Positions 15,583 to 24,634 of a stretch of 49,154 nucleotides of DNA are shown one piece after another. The stretch's first letter is position 1, and each line of letters begins with the position of its first letter. The notes beneath the pieces are model-generated. The model was given only the letters and a program-made list of their open reading frames with translations, was not told where the DNA came from and made no database searches. The stretch is from Alphaproteobacteria bacterium (GTDB lineage: Bacteria; Pseudomonadota; Alphaproteobacteria; Rhodospirillales; Rhodospirillaceae). Position numbers and translations under genes: made by a program. The stretch is taken from positions 1 to 49,154 of the forward strand of contig WLXB01000010.1 of assembly GCA_012103295.1 (NCBI GenBank). Reading direction: 5' to 3'.

Positions 15583-16605
15583 TTAAGAGAACCGCTCTGG
15601 GTCCTTCAATCGAGGGTCTTGATTCTTGTCCGTGTCCCAGGGCAACTCGGCAAAGGGCCGTGGCGTATACGATTGCTCGAGGTGGTCGACATCATCCTCA
15701 GACAGGACAACGTCGGTCGCCGCAATCGCGTCCTCAATATGCTTGGGCTTGGTCGCACCAATCACGGGCTGCACTCCCTTGGCCATCAGCCAGGCCAAGC
15801 CAACCCGCGCCGGGGACACACCATGCCCCACCGCAACGGCTTCAACGTCACCAAGCACGGGATCATTGGGCGCGCCATAGAGCAGGTTCTGTACCGTCGC
15901 GTCGTCATCGCTACGGGTGGTTTGTGGGTCTGCCATACCGGCACGGGCGATGCGGCCACGGGCAAGTGGGCTCCAGGGGATCAGGCCGATCCCTTGGTCT
16001 TCGCAAAAGGGAACGAGATCGCGCTCATCTTCCCGGTGCAATAGGTTGTAGTGATTCTGCATCGTAGCAAAACCACCCCACCCTTGGTCTTGCGCCGCCA
16101 ACTGCGCCTTGGCCAATTGCCAGCAACGCATGTTGGACGCACCGACGAAGCGCGCTTTGCCCGATTTCACAACGTCATGCAGGGCAGCCATAGTTTCTTC
16201 AATAGGCGTTAGGTCATCCCACCGATGCACTTGGTATATGTCGACGTAATCTGTGTCGAGACGCTGCAATGATCCATCAATAGAGCTCAGAATATTTTTC
16301 CGAGTCAGGCCCATTTGATTTGGGGTCTCGCGCGACGGGTAAAACATCTTGGTCGAAATAACGACGTCATCGCGCGTGGCATTGGCCTTTAGAAAACGAC
16401 CAAGGACATCCTCGCTGGCTCCTGACGAATAAACATTGGCGGTGTCAAAAAAATTGATGCCAGCATCCAACGCCATTCTAAGAAGAGGCTGAGATGCGTC
16501 CTCATCTAACACCCACTCGCGCCAAGTTGAGGAACCGAAGCTCATGCATCCGAGCACGATGGGGGAAACAGACAGGCCGGTGCGCCCAAGGGAAACGTAT
16601 TTCAT
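15583..16605 (-). CDS. Aldo/keto reductase
   Basis: Cytoplasmic NADPH-dependent oxidoreductase of 340 residues with an (alpha/beta)8 barrel. The catalytic tetrad is visible: Asp54 and Tyr59 in FFDTANVYS, Lys86 in STKM, and His127 in IYQVHRWD. The N-terminal LGRTGLxVSPIVLG strand and the later GASNMRCWQL and IPWSPLARGRI segments are characteristic of the AKR family related to YajO/Tas. Length is normal. It starts 7 bp after the stop of the serine hydrolase gene, so both are on one transcript, and the propeller genes follow after 109 bp. The substrate is an aldehyde or ketone of unknown identity. Confidence 0.92.
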   Translation of the reverse strand: MKYVSLGRTGLSVSPIVLGCMSFGSSTWREWVLDEDASQPLLRMALDAGINFFDTANVYSSGASEDVLGRFLKANATRDDVVISTKMFYPSRETPNQMGLTRKNILSSIDGSLQRLDTDYVDIYQVHRWDDLTPIEETMAALHDVVKSGKARFVGASNMRCWQLAKAQLAAQDQGWGGFATMQNHYNLLHREDERDLVPFCEDQGIGLIPWSPLARGRIARAGMADPQTTRSDDDATVQNLLYGAPNDPVLGDVEAVAVGHGVSPARVGLAWLMAKGVQPVIGATKPKHIEDAIAATDVVLSEDDVDHLEQSYTPRPFAELPWDTDKNQDPRLKDPERFS

Positions 16606-16612
16606 AAGTGTA

Positions 16613-17824
16613 CTACTGGCCTAAGGCCGCAATATCAGCCGCTTTGGCCTGGATGCCGCGGATAATGGTGTTTGGAATCTTCGGAACATCGAAGCCTGCT
16701 TTAATGGGATTGCGCCCTAGGGCAGGACCAATGCGTAGAACAACAAGGTTCATCGACGGCGATACCCAAACGTGTTGTTGGCCGCGGCCCCAAGTGAGAA
16801 AGGTGTCGCGCGCAAGGTAAGGCTCCGAGGCGGTCGGGCCCGAACTGCCGGCCCCCAATGGAAAAGGAGGGTCGTCGTAGCCGAGCCAGGTTTGATAGCC
16901 GTAGTGATTTGCCGACGGAGACCGCGTGGTCATTTCATCGATCCATGCTTCCGAAACGATACGGTTACCATTCACCTCGCCCTTGGCCAGCAACATCATG
17001 CCAAAGCGCGCCCAATCCATCGCCGGTGTTGCCAAGCAACAGGACGTGTGAGCAGCGCCGCCCTCATGATCAAGCCACACTTGAGCCCGGTCGCCACCCA
17101 TGGGGCGCCAGAGTTTTTCTTCCAGATAATCGGCGTAACGCTTACCCGATGCGCGCTCAAGAATAAGACCGAGCAGCTCGGAATTCAGGTTGTTGTATTC
17201 GTAGCGTGTGCCCTGCTCCCAGTCGGCATCGGGCATGTTCAGAAGCGGCTCAGTGGTATTACCTCCGTACAACCAATCCATATCAGAGCCAAAGGGATTG
17301 AGGCCAAAGGGGTACTGACCAAGACCGGATGACATCTGCATCAGGTTTTTAAGCGTGACGTCGCCGCGCGGATCGCCGCGCCACTCTTCAATATATTTAC
17401 TGACGGGGTCATCAACGGACTCGATAACGCCGTCTTCAATGGCAACGCCGACAAACAAGCCCATTAGAGTTTTGTGCATGGACTGGGATTCAGTGAGATC
17501 ATCCGGACTGCGCCCGTCCGCATACCACTCGAGCTGAATTTCCCCATTGTGGATAGCAATCACCGTGTAGGAATTGAACTCCTTTGCATAGGCCACGGCT
17601 TCATCCAAAGCGGCTTGGGCGACAGTCTGATTGTCGGGTGATGCGACAGGAATGACGAAACGCCCGTCACCTTGCACCAAATCAAACGGCTTCAACCCTT
17701 CTGCCGGCGTTGGATCGAATAGCATGACATAGCGGCGCCAGAACCAGGCGTCTTGCCAATAGACAATGTTGACGACCAACGCCAAAGCGAGCACTGCCCA
17801 ACCTATAATCTTGAGTGCCTTCAT
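16613..17824 (-). CDS. Membrane-anchored serine hydrolase (beta-lactamase/esterase VIII fold)
   Basis: Protein of 403 residues with an N-terminal transmembrane anchor (residues about 6-23), with the catalytic domain in the periplasm. The active-site motifs of the class C beta-lactamase, esterase VIII and NylB group are present: Ser115-Met-His-Lys118 (SxxK) and Tyr210-Asn-Asn212 (YxN), with a C-terminal GRGQQ segment in place of the usual KTG/HxG. It hydrolyses an ester or amide; beta-lactamase activity is less likely because these motifs are common in esterases. It is the first gene of the long minus-strand run ending at 11049. A paralogue with altered active-site residues lies at 19971-21182. 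Confidence 0.88.
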   Translation of the reverse strand: MKALKIIGWAVLALALVVNIVYWQDAWFWRRYVMLFDPTPAEGLKPFDLVQGDGRFVIPVASPDNQTVAQAALDEAVAYAKEFNSYTVIAIHNGEIQLEWYADGRSPDDLTESQSMHKTLMGLFVGVAIEDGVIESVDDPVSKYIEEWRGDPRGDVTLKNLMQMSSGLGQYPFGLNPFGSDMDWLYGGNTTEPLLNMPDADWEQGTRYEYNNLNSELLGLILERASGKRYADYLEEKLWRPMGGDRAQVWLDHEGGAAHTSCCLATPAMDWARFGMMLLAKGEVNGNRIVSEAWIDEMTTRSPSANHYGYQTWLGYDDPPFPLGAGSSGPTASEPYLARDTFLTWGRGQQHVWVSPSMNLVVLRIGPALGRNPIKAGFDVPKIPNTIIRGIQAKAADIAALGQ

Positions 17825-17991
17825 TTACGTCCCTCGGCAATAATCACTGCGTCACCGCTGACATCCTTTTTACAGTGTCGCAGAGGCGGGTTCAGAGGAC
17901 CGACCCGCGGTGTCCACAGCTTGGTCAATAATTGCAGCACAGGGGGGCTAAACGCTGCAAAGCCTTAGGCTGCCCCACCTTAAAATTCTAG

Positions 17992-19203
17992 ATGAGGCCG
18001 AACCCCTATATGCGCTTAGTTTTTATCATTATCCTGCTCGACCTCATGGGGATCGGATTGATCCTACCGTTGTTTCCATTCATCGCCATGGATATCGGGC
18101 TGACACCGGAATCCATTACCGCAGTGCTGGCCATCTATCCGATCGCCCAATTCTTTGCGGGCCCTATTTGGGGCCGCTTGTCGGATAAGCATGGCCGCCG
18201 CCCGATCCTGATGATCAGCATGGTCGGTGCCGTGGCGTCATACGGCATTCTCGGTTTCGCTGACACGGTTTGGATGCTGATGCTGTCGCGCATCGTTGGT
18301 GGCATTTCAGCCGGAAACCTAGCAGCCGCTTTCGCCTACATCACCGACATCACAACACCGGAGAATCGCGCCAAGGGTATGGGCATGATCGGCGGCGCGT
18401 TGAGCCTTGGATTCATACTCGGCCCAGCAGTCGGTGGCCTGCTTGCCGGCGGTGACCCGGAGAACGCCAATCTTTCATTGGTCGCCTTTGTCGCCGGCGG
18501 CACCAGCTTCCTGGCGCTTATCGGCACCATCTTCTTTCTCCCGGAATCTCTTTCTGATGAACTGTGGGAAAAGATCGCTCAGCGCCCGAAGATGTCGCGG
18601 ATCGCGCAGTTCAAAGTTGTCAGTGCGCGGGGCGCACTTCTCACTCTTTTCGGTGCCGCTCTCGTTTTTGCCGCGGCGGAAAGTGTGTTCACAACCACCT
18701 TCCCCCTCTTTGCTAATGCCAGCCTTGGGCTTGGGCCCCGAGAGGTAGGTCTCATCCTCTCCTTCGCCGGCGTGGTGATGGTGATCATGCAGATGAAAGC
18801 CATCGGGCCACTGTCGAAACGGTTTGGCGAACTGAACCTCATCACAACGGGCTGCTTCATCTATGCCATTGGTCTGGCGCTAATCGCCACAGCAGGTGGA
18901 TTGCCACAACTGTTGTTGGCGCAAATCTTTCTGCCCATTGGCATCAGTATCGTGAACCCAAGTCTGGCCAGCCTTGTTTCCAAGGAATGTGCAGATACGG
19001 AACGCGGTGTGGCGATGGGGCTCTATCAATCCGTGGGCAGCTTGGGGCGCGGTATGGGGCCGATTTACTCCGGCACGTTGTTTGGCCAAATCAGCATCTA
19101 CGCGCCATACATCTATAGCATCGCATCGATGGTGCCGGTACTCGGCCTGATCTACGTAGTGCGGATGCGCGGCGCCAAAGCAACGGAAGCGGCGGACGAA
19201 TAA
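17992..19203 (+). CDS. MFS transporter, TetA/multidrug efflux-like
   Basis: Inner-membrane transporter of 403 residues with about 12 helices. Motif A reads GRLSDKHGRRPI, and helix 5 holds the GGALSLGFILGPAVGG antiporter motif C, which marks drug:proton antiporters of the TetA/Bcr type. Export of a toxic compound or pathway intermediate is therefore likely. The ATG at 17992 has no strong ribosome site. A second ATG at 18010, preceded by GAGG, is a possible start and would remove six residues. It is divergent from the serine hydrolase gene and ends tail-to-tail with the decarboxylase-like gene at 19205. No regulator gene is adjacent. Confidence 0.9.
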   Translation: MRPNPYMRLVFIIILLDLMGIGLILPLFPFIAMDIGLTPESITAVLAIYPIAQFFAGPIWGRLSDKHGRRPILMISMVGAVASYGILGFADTVWMLMLSRIVGGISAGNLAAAFAYITDITTPENRAKGMGMIGGALSLGFILGPAVGGLLAGGDPENANLSLVAFVAGGTSFLALIGTIFFLPESLSDELWEKIAQRPKMSRIAQFKVVSARGALLTLFGAALVFAAAESVFTTTFPLFANASLGLGPREVGLILSFAGVVMVIMQMKAIGPLSKRFGELNLITTGCFIYAIGLALIATAGGLPQLLLAQIFLPIGISIVNPSLASLVSKECADTERGVAMGLYQSVGSLGRGMGPIYSGTLFGQISIYAPYIYSIASMVPVLGLIYVVRMRGAKATEAADE

Positions 19204-19204
19204 A

Positions 19205-19978
19205 CTAAAGGTCTTTGATTTTACTCTGCCACCCGTTGAGCAGTGGGTGACGCGGTGCGTCTCCAGGATCACCGTCGTCAGGTAGATCGAGCGCCATTCG
19301 CATGGCCCAGGTGAGGCAGAGGTTCGATGACACGACGGGCTTACCGGTGCTTTTCATCAGAGCAATTGTCGCTTCCAGGCTTGGCATGCCGGTCCCCGTC
19401 AGCAAGATCGCATCTGCTTCACTAAAATCGACCGTATTCAAAGTCGCTAGCGCATCCTTACCACTGAGTTCGTAAATCGCCCGGGTGTCGGCGGACGCGA
19501 TGGCGATGCGTGTCGTGTTCACAACGTTAAAACCGCGGCTTATCCAATAGTCGCGACTCATAGCGACAGACCACTCGGGATACGGTGCACCAATGGCGAG
19601 CTTTTCTATGTTGAGCGTTCGGAGCGCTTGTTCAATGGCCAACCCAGCAGAAATCACGGGGTATCCCTTGAGATCGGACAAACGGTTCAATTCATCATCT
19701 TCATCCTGTCGCCCAACCAAGTAGGTCGATGCAGTGCAGGCAAAGCCACAGACATCAAGTTTTAGGGTGTCGTAGGTCGCGAGTGTGTTTTCCAGGCCAG
19801 TGAAATATTCGCGGTAACGATCTTTAGGCTCCGCTTGTTGGCTGGTGAGCCGCGAGGCCAGCAATGTTGTATGTGCGGGCAAAAAGGCCGCCACTTCCGG
19901 CTCAACGGTCGGATTGGCCTGGGGGGCTGACACCCCAACGCGGCCGCGCGCGCCATAGTCCCTTGCATGATTAACCAT
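19205..19978 (-). CDS. Asp/Glu racemase superfamily: arylmalonate decarboxylase/maleate isomerase relative
   Basis: Cytoplasmic enzyme of 257 residues. The start GRVGVSAPQANPTVEPE and the FACTASTYLVG segment match the maleate isomerase and arylmalonate decarboxylase (AMDase) branch. Cys81 aligns with the first catalytic cysteine of maleate isomerase (Gly74 in AMDase). At the second site, where maleate isomerase and AMDase have cysteine, this protein has TGTGMPS (194-200) and no cysteine. It therefore keeps one cysteine on the face opposite to AMDase. The start ATG at 19978 overlaps the stop region of the upstream serine hydrolase gene by 8 nt (ATGGTTAA), so the two are translationally coupled; the open frame to 20023 is a spurious extension. 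The reaction (decarboxylation, racemisation or isomerisation of a dicarboxylic acid) is undetermined. Confidence 0.82.
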   Translation of the reverse strand: MVNHARDYGARGRVGVSAPQANPTVEPEVAAFLPAHTTLLASRLTSQQAEPKDRYREYFTGLENTLATYDTLKLDVCGFACTASTYLVGRQDEDDELNRLSDLKGYPVISAGLAIEQALRTLNIEKLAIGAPYPEWSVAMSRDYWISRGFNVVNTTRIAIASADTRAIYELSGKDALATLNTVDFSEADAILLTGTGMPSLEATIALMKSTGKPVVSSNLCLTWAMRMALDLPDDGDPGDAPRHPLLNGWQSKIKDL

Positions 19979-21182
19979 CACCCTCGCCCTCCGCTCCGTC
20001 TTCGCTCGATTGAATACCACCAAGCAGAATGTTCATGATTTTGGCATCGTCCCAGGAGAAGTCGATCCGGCCGGCGCGATAGGCCACTAGTCCGGCCGAT
20101 GGAACCACGTACAAACGCTGACCACCGCGCCCCTCAACATACATAACATCGTCTGCCAAGAATGGTGCCGATACTGGCGCCCGGCGGTTTTGAGGTTCAC
20201 TGATCAATCGGGTGCCGCTGTAAGGCGCGCCGAGCCATACATGAAAACCGAAATTTGGATTGCGCGCTGTACCCGACATCATCCGGCTCACCCAGTCCGA
20301 TGAAATGACCTGAGTGTCATTGATGCGGCCACCGTTGGCCAACATGACACCAAGACGCATCCAATCCATCGGGCGCGTTTGCACACAACAAAAAATGCGT
20401 GCCGTACCGCCATCGTGATCAAGCCGAACTTGCGCGAAACTGCCGCCAATGGGATCCCACAAATATTCGCGCACAAAGGCGGCGTAACTCATCCCCGTCG
20501 CGCCGGTGAGAACTGGATGTAGCGCCTGGCTGTTAACGTGATTAAAATCGAACGCAGAGCCTGGCTCGAAGACCATTGGAATACCGTCAACCGGACCATC
20601 GAGATCGTCGCCAAAAAACAGCCGTTGACCCGGCGCAAAGGCAGAGGTGCCGTATTCCACTTGAGCCAAACCACTGGTCATTTCCAACAGCTGACCAACA
20701 GTAATCGCACGGCGCTCATCTTCAGCGCAGGCTGGGATGTAATTTGAAACCGGTGTGTCCAGCGATGGAATGAAGCCCTGATCCAACGCCACGGTCGCCA
20801 CCACGCCGAACAAACCTTTGTGCATGGACTGGGAATCGATGATGGTGTCGCGATCCTGGCCAGGTCCGTAGTGCTCAAGTTGAAGAACACCCTTATGCGC
20901 GACCAAAAAAGCCAAGCTATCGAACTCTTCCGCATAGGCTTGTGCGGCCGCCAAAGCGTCTTGGGCGATTACCACGTCGCCCTCGCCTGCATTCGGTAGC
21001 GGTGACGTCGGCTCGTCTTTGATCACATCGACGGGCTGATACCATTGCCAATTTAAGAGGACAGTGTCGCCAGGCGGCTGAGAAAACCAGCGAATCCAAA
21101 AAACGCGATCATTGAACGCCCAGGCCGCCGCAACAATGACAAGCGCTCCCACAACCAGGCCAAACCGTCCGGCTAGCGACAT
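19971..21182 (-). CDS. Membrane-anchored serine hydrolase paralogue with altered YxN motif
   Basis: Protein of 403 residues, the same length as its paralogue at 16613-17824. It has an N-terminal membrane anchor (about residues 7-23) and a periplasmic beta-lactamase/esterase-VIII-type domain. The nucleophile motif Ser119-Met-His-Lys122 is intact. At the second motif, where the paralogue has Tyr-Asn-Asn, this protein has Phe213-Asn-His215, so both the Tyr general base and the Asn are changed. The C-terminal EGRGGQ segment is present. The protein may use another base, be slow, or act as a binding protein. It is the first gene of a two-gene unit with the decarboxylase/isomerase-like gene, which suggests that an ester or amide is hydrolysed in the periplasm before the acid is processed. 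Confidence 0.85.
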   Translation of the reverse strand: MSLAGRFGLVVGALVIVAAAWAFNDRVFWIRWFSQPPGDTVLLNWQWYQPVDVIKDEPTSPLPNAGEGDVVIAQDALAAAQAYAEEFDSLAFLVAHKGVLQLEHYGPGQDRDTIIDSQSMHKGLFGVVATVALDQGFIPSLDTPVSNYIPACAEDERRAITVGQLLEMTSGLAQVEYGTSAFAPGQRLFFGDDLDGPVDGIPMVFEPGSAFDFNHVNSQALHPVLTGATGMSYAAFVREYLWDPIGGSFAQVRLDHDGGTARIFCCVQTRPMDWMRLGVMLANGGRINDTQVISSDWVSRMMSGTARNPNFGFHVWLGAPYSGTRLISEPQNRRAPVSAPFLADDVMYVEGRGGQRLYVVPSAGLVAYRAGRIDFSWDDAKIMNILLGGIQSSEDGAEGEGDG

Positions 21183-21270
21183 TGTTTCTCTCCCCCGTGG
21201 CTAATTGATGGCGGCAACAGTACCATCGCAGGCTTATTGAGGTGCAACATCTGTTTGGGATTGGTTCACT

Positions 21271-22389
21271 ATGGCGTCACGCGGTTTGGTTCGTCTTTTA
21301 GGCTTCATGTTAGTTGCAATGATCGGGGTCAACCAAGCTGCCGCTCAGTTCGGTGGTATGCCCGACAAATCATTCGACGAATTAGAACGACCAGCCGCAC
21401 CTGATTATGCTGACCGTTCGTCTTGGGCCGCCCTGCCCGATCAAAACGACGCCGCCGACGTATTCCCAGAAGGCACATCAGTCCCCGAGGCACAAAGCAT
21501 CGCACGCGCCGATGTCTTTTACATTCATCCAACAACCTATCGCGGCGCCGAGAATTGGAACCAAGATGTCGGCATGGATGACGTGAATACATGGACGGAC
21601 ATCAGTGTGGTCGCCCGTCAGGCCAGCGCCTTCAATGGTTGCTGTAAAATTTATGCACCGCGCTATCGGCAAGCGACAATCGCTGCTCTCGGTGCGCCTG
21701 ACGACAGCGGCATGCGCGCCTATGCGTTTGCGTATGAAGATGTGCTGCGCGCGTGGCGACACTACGCTAAAAATTGGAACAAGGACCGGCCTTTCATCAT
21801 CGTCAGTCATAGCCAAGGCACCTTCCATGCCAGGCGGCTGCTCGAGGAAGAGTTGGATGGCACACCAATGGCTGAGCGAATGATCGCCGCCTATATCATC
21901 GGCATCGGCCTGAACGAAGGGCTCTTTGGGCGCACCTTGAACACGATAACGTTGTGCGCCGGCGCGACCGATTCCGGCTGTATCATCTCATGGAACACGT
22001 TTACGCGGGATGGGGATTCAGCCCCGGGCATGGCCCGGTTACAAGCGCAATATCGCGCACGGTTTGAAACGTCGGATGGCCAAGAGATCGCCTGTTGGAA
22101 CCCGATTAGTTGGACGTTAGGCGGTGGTGACGTTCCAGCCTCTTCGAACCTTGGCGCTTTACCTGGCATCGCCGCACCGGGAGCTTTGCCCGCGCTCACC
22201 GAAGGCTTTGGCGCTGAATGTAGAGGCGGCTCATTGTATACGGATCAACCGACGAGCGACGCCTTTGAACTCAATATGTTTGCCGGTGGCAACCTGCACA
22301 TGCATGACTTCGATTTGTTCTACGAGAATATCCGAGTCAATGCGGTGGCTCGGACCGAAGCGTATATCGCCGGCGCCGAGTCCAACTAG
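21271..22389 (+). CDS. DUF3089 alpha/beta hydrolase, exported
   Basis: Protein of 372 residues with a Sec signal peptide (hydrophobic residues 9-20, likely cleavage after QAAAQ or just before). The mature part carries DVFYIHPTTY, a cysteine pair in FNGCCKIYAPRYRQ, the AYEDVLRAWRHY helix and the nucleophile elbow SHSQGT (Ser181). These are the marks of the DUF3089 family of alpha/beta hydrolases. A likely periplasmic esterase or lipase; the natural substrate is unknown. Additional cysteines may form disulfides, consistent with export. It is divergent from the serine hydrolase gene (88 bp apart) and tail-to-tail with the alpha/beta hydrolase at 22397. It is probably monocistronic. Confidence 0.85.
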   Translation: MASRGLVRLLGFMLVAMIGVNQAAAQFGGMPDKSFDELERPAAPDYADRSSWAALPDQNDAADVFPEGTSVPEAQSIARADVFYIHPTTYRGAENWNQDVGMDDVNTWTDISVVARQASAFNGCCKIYAPRYRQATIAALGAPDDSGMRAYAFAYEDVLRAWRHYAKNWNKDRPFIIVSHSQGTFHARRLLEEELDGTPMAERMIAAYIIGIGLNEGLFGRTLNTITLCAGATDSGCIISWNTFTRDGDSAPGMARLQAQYRARFETSDGQEIACWNPISWTLGGGDVPASSNLGALPGIAAPGALPALTEGFGAECRGGSLYTDQPTSDAFELNMFAGGNLHMHDFDLFYENIRVNAVARTEAYIAGAESN

Positions 22390-22396
22390 GCTACCT

Positions 22397-23233
22397 TTAA
22401 GACGCGAAGAAAGTAAGAATAGCGCTTGCCATTCCGTCCAGACCTTCACTCTTCGTGACCAAGCGTTTTTCCACGCCCGCCACACGGGAGGCCGCATCAT
22501 CTAAGTACTTGTGAAGTGGGTCCGCCTCCGATGACATAAACATCGAAGGCACTTTGACCATCGGAAGGCGTGCCTCCACCTCGTGGCGGAACACGGCGCG
22601 ATAGCCTTTGTGATAGGTCGTCAAAGCTTTGAGGACATCGGTAACATGAATGTGCAAAAACTCAGCCGGCGGCATGTCGTTCTGCATGCGGTGTTCAGGG
22701 TCGCGCATGAAGTACGGGAAGTGCATCATTTGATCGCGAAGAAAATGCCACGCCCAGGTGAACTGTGTTCCATATTCATCGGGCTTCATTTCAGGCGCGT
22801 AGTTTTCTAATAACGTTTGACGAAAGTCGTCTTCGAACACGCCTATGCCATCGAAGATCATTTTGCGCACCCGGTCCGGTCGCAATATGGCCAGCTCACA
22901 GCCAATGTGCGCGCCGGTGTGACTGCCGAAGTAATCCACCTGATCAATGTCGAGGGCATCAAGAATGCGGCAAACACTGTCAGCGTAATATTCTATATCC
23001 GGCACGTCCTCGGCTGGCGCTGCCGAGTCACCATTACCAAGAGTGTCTGGAGCAATCACAAACCGGGAATCACCGAGCACCGCAATGAGCGGCTCATAGC
23101 CTGCTGAAGACCCCGGCCCCGCATGAGCCACATATATTGGCAGAGCATCACGATCAGCACGCGTCCCGGCATGGCGGTAATGGACGAGACCTTCATCCAG
23201 CCTTACGAAGGCGCGATCAACATTCACGGACAT
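22397..23233 (-). CDS. Alpha/beta hydrolase-fold protein with GxHTG elbow and no C-terminal His
   Basis: Cytoplasmic protein of 278 residues with the alpha/beta hydrolase pattern: an oxyanion-region strand (YVAHAGPGSS), an APDTLGNGDS loop and a nucleophile elbow. The elbow reads Gly103-Ser-His105-Thr-Gly107, so histidine occupies the place normally taken by Ser, Cys or Asp. An acidic residue is present in SSEADPLH, but the usual catalytic His near the C-terminus is not seen. It is either not a hydrolase or uses different residues. I start at the ATG at 23233; the longer frame to 23407 overlaps the upstream gene. It lies 13 bp after the flavin monooxygenase gene and is probably translated with it. 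A related protein with the same GxHTG elbow is at 24635. Confidence 0.82.
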   Translation of the reverse strand: MSVNVDRAFVRLDEGLVHYRHAGTRADRDALPIYVAHAGPGSSAGYEPLIAVLGDSRFVIAPDTLGNGDSAAPAEDVPDIEYYADSVCRILDALDIDQVDYFGSHTGAHIGCELAILRPDRVRKMIFDGIGVFEDDFRQTLLENYAPEMKPDEYGTQFTWAWHFLRDQMMHFPYFMRDPEHRMQNDMPPAEFLHIHVTDVLKALTTYHKGYRAVFRHEVEARLPMVKVPSMFMSSEADPLHKYLDDAASRVAGVEKRLVTKSEGLDGMASAILTFFAS

Positions 23234-23246
23234 CAGTTTACCGCTC

Positions 23247-24467
23247 TTATTCAGCAGCTTGTTTAACTTTGACGTCACCGTCGATTTTGGGATCTCCAGT
23301 TGGCAACCCGAAGGCGTATCGCCCACTGCGTTGCATGCTCGCTTCCCAATGCAACGCCGAATGTGTCGACATGGTGCGAACATCACGATAAAGCCGCTGG
23401 ACCGCATTGCGCCCGGTTTGCGCCGTCACACCCATCATCCGCGACAATCGGTCAGCCGAGGAATGAGCGAGTTTTCCGGCCATGACGAGGTCGCGGTAGG
23501 CACGGAGCTTAAACTCTCCATCGATATCCTGACCGTTCATGCCGAGCGTATGAAGCCGATCACACAGATTGTCGATCAGCATGTCTGCGGTCTCAAGTTC
23601 GGTGAGAGATTCTGCGACGTGCACCTGGACCGCCGGTTGATCGATGATGGTTTCCCCCATCATGGAGCCAACCCGGGTCATCGTTTGGTCGATATATTCG
23701 TTATACGCGCCGCGCGCCGCACCAAGAATTGGTCCGGCGAGCAGAGTAATAAAGTAGCTGTGAAATTCGACGCCGTAGAGATAGTAATCGTGCACCTTCG
23801 CACCTGGAGGACTATCCGACATCGTTTTCATATCGAGGGTGCGATGGGTCGGGACGAACGCGTTGTCTACTTTAATGTCTTTCGATCCCGTTCCCTTAAG
23901 GCCTTCCGATTGCCATGTATCGAGAATTTCGAAATCATCTTTCTTGAGAACAATCCATAAGTCATTGAAGGCCGCTTTGGAATTGGGCAGCTTGGCGCCG
24001 ACCAGCATGGCACCCGCATGATCGACTCCGCTGGCAAATTTCCACCGCCCGCTGACATGAAATCCCCCATCCGTTGGTGTCGCCATACCCCCGCCCGCGA
24101 AACCAGTGGAAATGATGACCTCGGGATCTTCACCCCAAATCTCTTCTTGGGCTTCCAGTTCAAACCGACCGAACAAAAACGTATGGGTAAAGACGACCGA
24201 GGACACCCAACCCGTCGAGCCGCAGCCCTGACCTAGGATGCGGGACACATCCACGTGGGTGCCCCATGGCATTTCGAATCCGCCAAAACGCTTTGGTGTA
24301 AACAGCTTGTGAATGCCAGCCTTTCGCAAGTCAGCAACCGTTTCGTCGGGCAAGCGGCGCAAGTCTTCAGTCTCTTGGGCGCGATCACGGAGTGTCGGGA
24401 CCAGCGCCTGGGCCGCCTTAACAACTTCGTCACGGGTGGGGATGTGACTTGGGTTTGATGCCGACAT
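23247..24467 (-). CDS. Flavin-dependent monooxygenase, acyl-CoA dehydrogenase-fold (HsaA/HpaH-like) oxygenase component
   Basis: Protein of 406 residues with the acyl-CoA dehydrogenase fold. N-terminal helices (RRLPDETVADLRKAGIHKL, then RFGGFEMP), a GSTGWVSS segment, the flavin-region strand HVSGRWKFASGVDHA and a C-terminal helical domain with an RLYRDVRTMSTHSALHWE segment point to the group D two-component monooxygenases. These include HsaA, HpaH and DszC, which hydroxylate phenols or oxidise sulfur compounds using reduced flavin. A separate flavin reductase is required and is not encoded in the window. The ribosome site AGAGGA precedes the ATG. It is the first gene of a two-gene unit with the GxHTG alpha/beta protein, and divergent from the other GxHTG gene. 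The substrate is unknown, probably cyclic or aromatic. Confidence 0.87.
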   Translation of the reverse strand: MSASNPSHIPTRDEVVKAAQALVPTLRDRAQETEDLRRLPDETVADLRKAGIHKLFTPKRFGGFEMPWGTHVDVSRILGQGCGSTGWVSSVVFTHTFLFGRFELEAQEEIWGEDPEVIISTGFAGGGMATPTDGGFHVSGRWKFASGVDHAGAMLVGAKLPNSKAAFNDLWIVLKKDDFEILDTWQSEGLKGTGSKDIKVDNAFVPTHRTLDMKTMSDSPPGAKVHDYYLYGVEFHSYFITLLAGPILGAARGAYNEYIDQTMTRVGSMMGETIIDQPAVQVHVAESLTELETADMLIDNLCDRLHTLGMNGQDIDGEFKLRAYRDLVMAGKLAHSSADRLSRMMGVTAQTGRNAVQRLYRDVRTMSTHSALHWEASMQRSGRYAFGLPTGDPKIDGDVKVKQAAE

Positions 24468-24634
24468 GACAAAATCCTCTTCAGCATTGTAGTGCGTTTG
24501 TCTGTTCCCTTAGATTAGGAAGCGCCAAGCATCGGAGTCCTGTTGAATTTGAGCCTAATCCACGGGACGGTCATACGGAGCAATGGTGCACCCGCGCGGC
24601 GAGCGGTTTGATCCCAACCGGAGAGACGGAAACT

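Noticed and set aside
16772-17332. 186-residue plus-strand frame opposite the serine hydrolase gene
   Set aside because: It is antisense to a gene with SxxK and YxN motifs and shows no protein family character.
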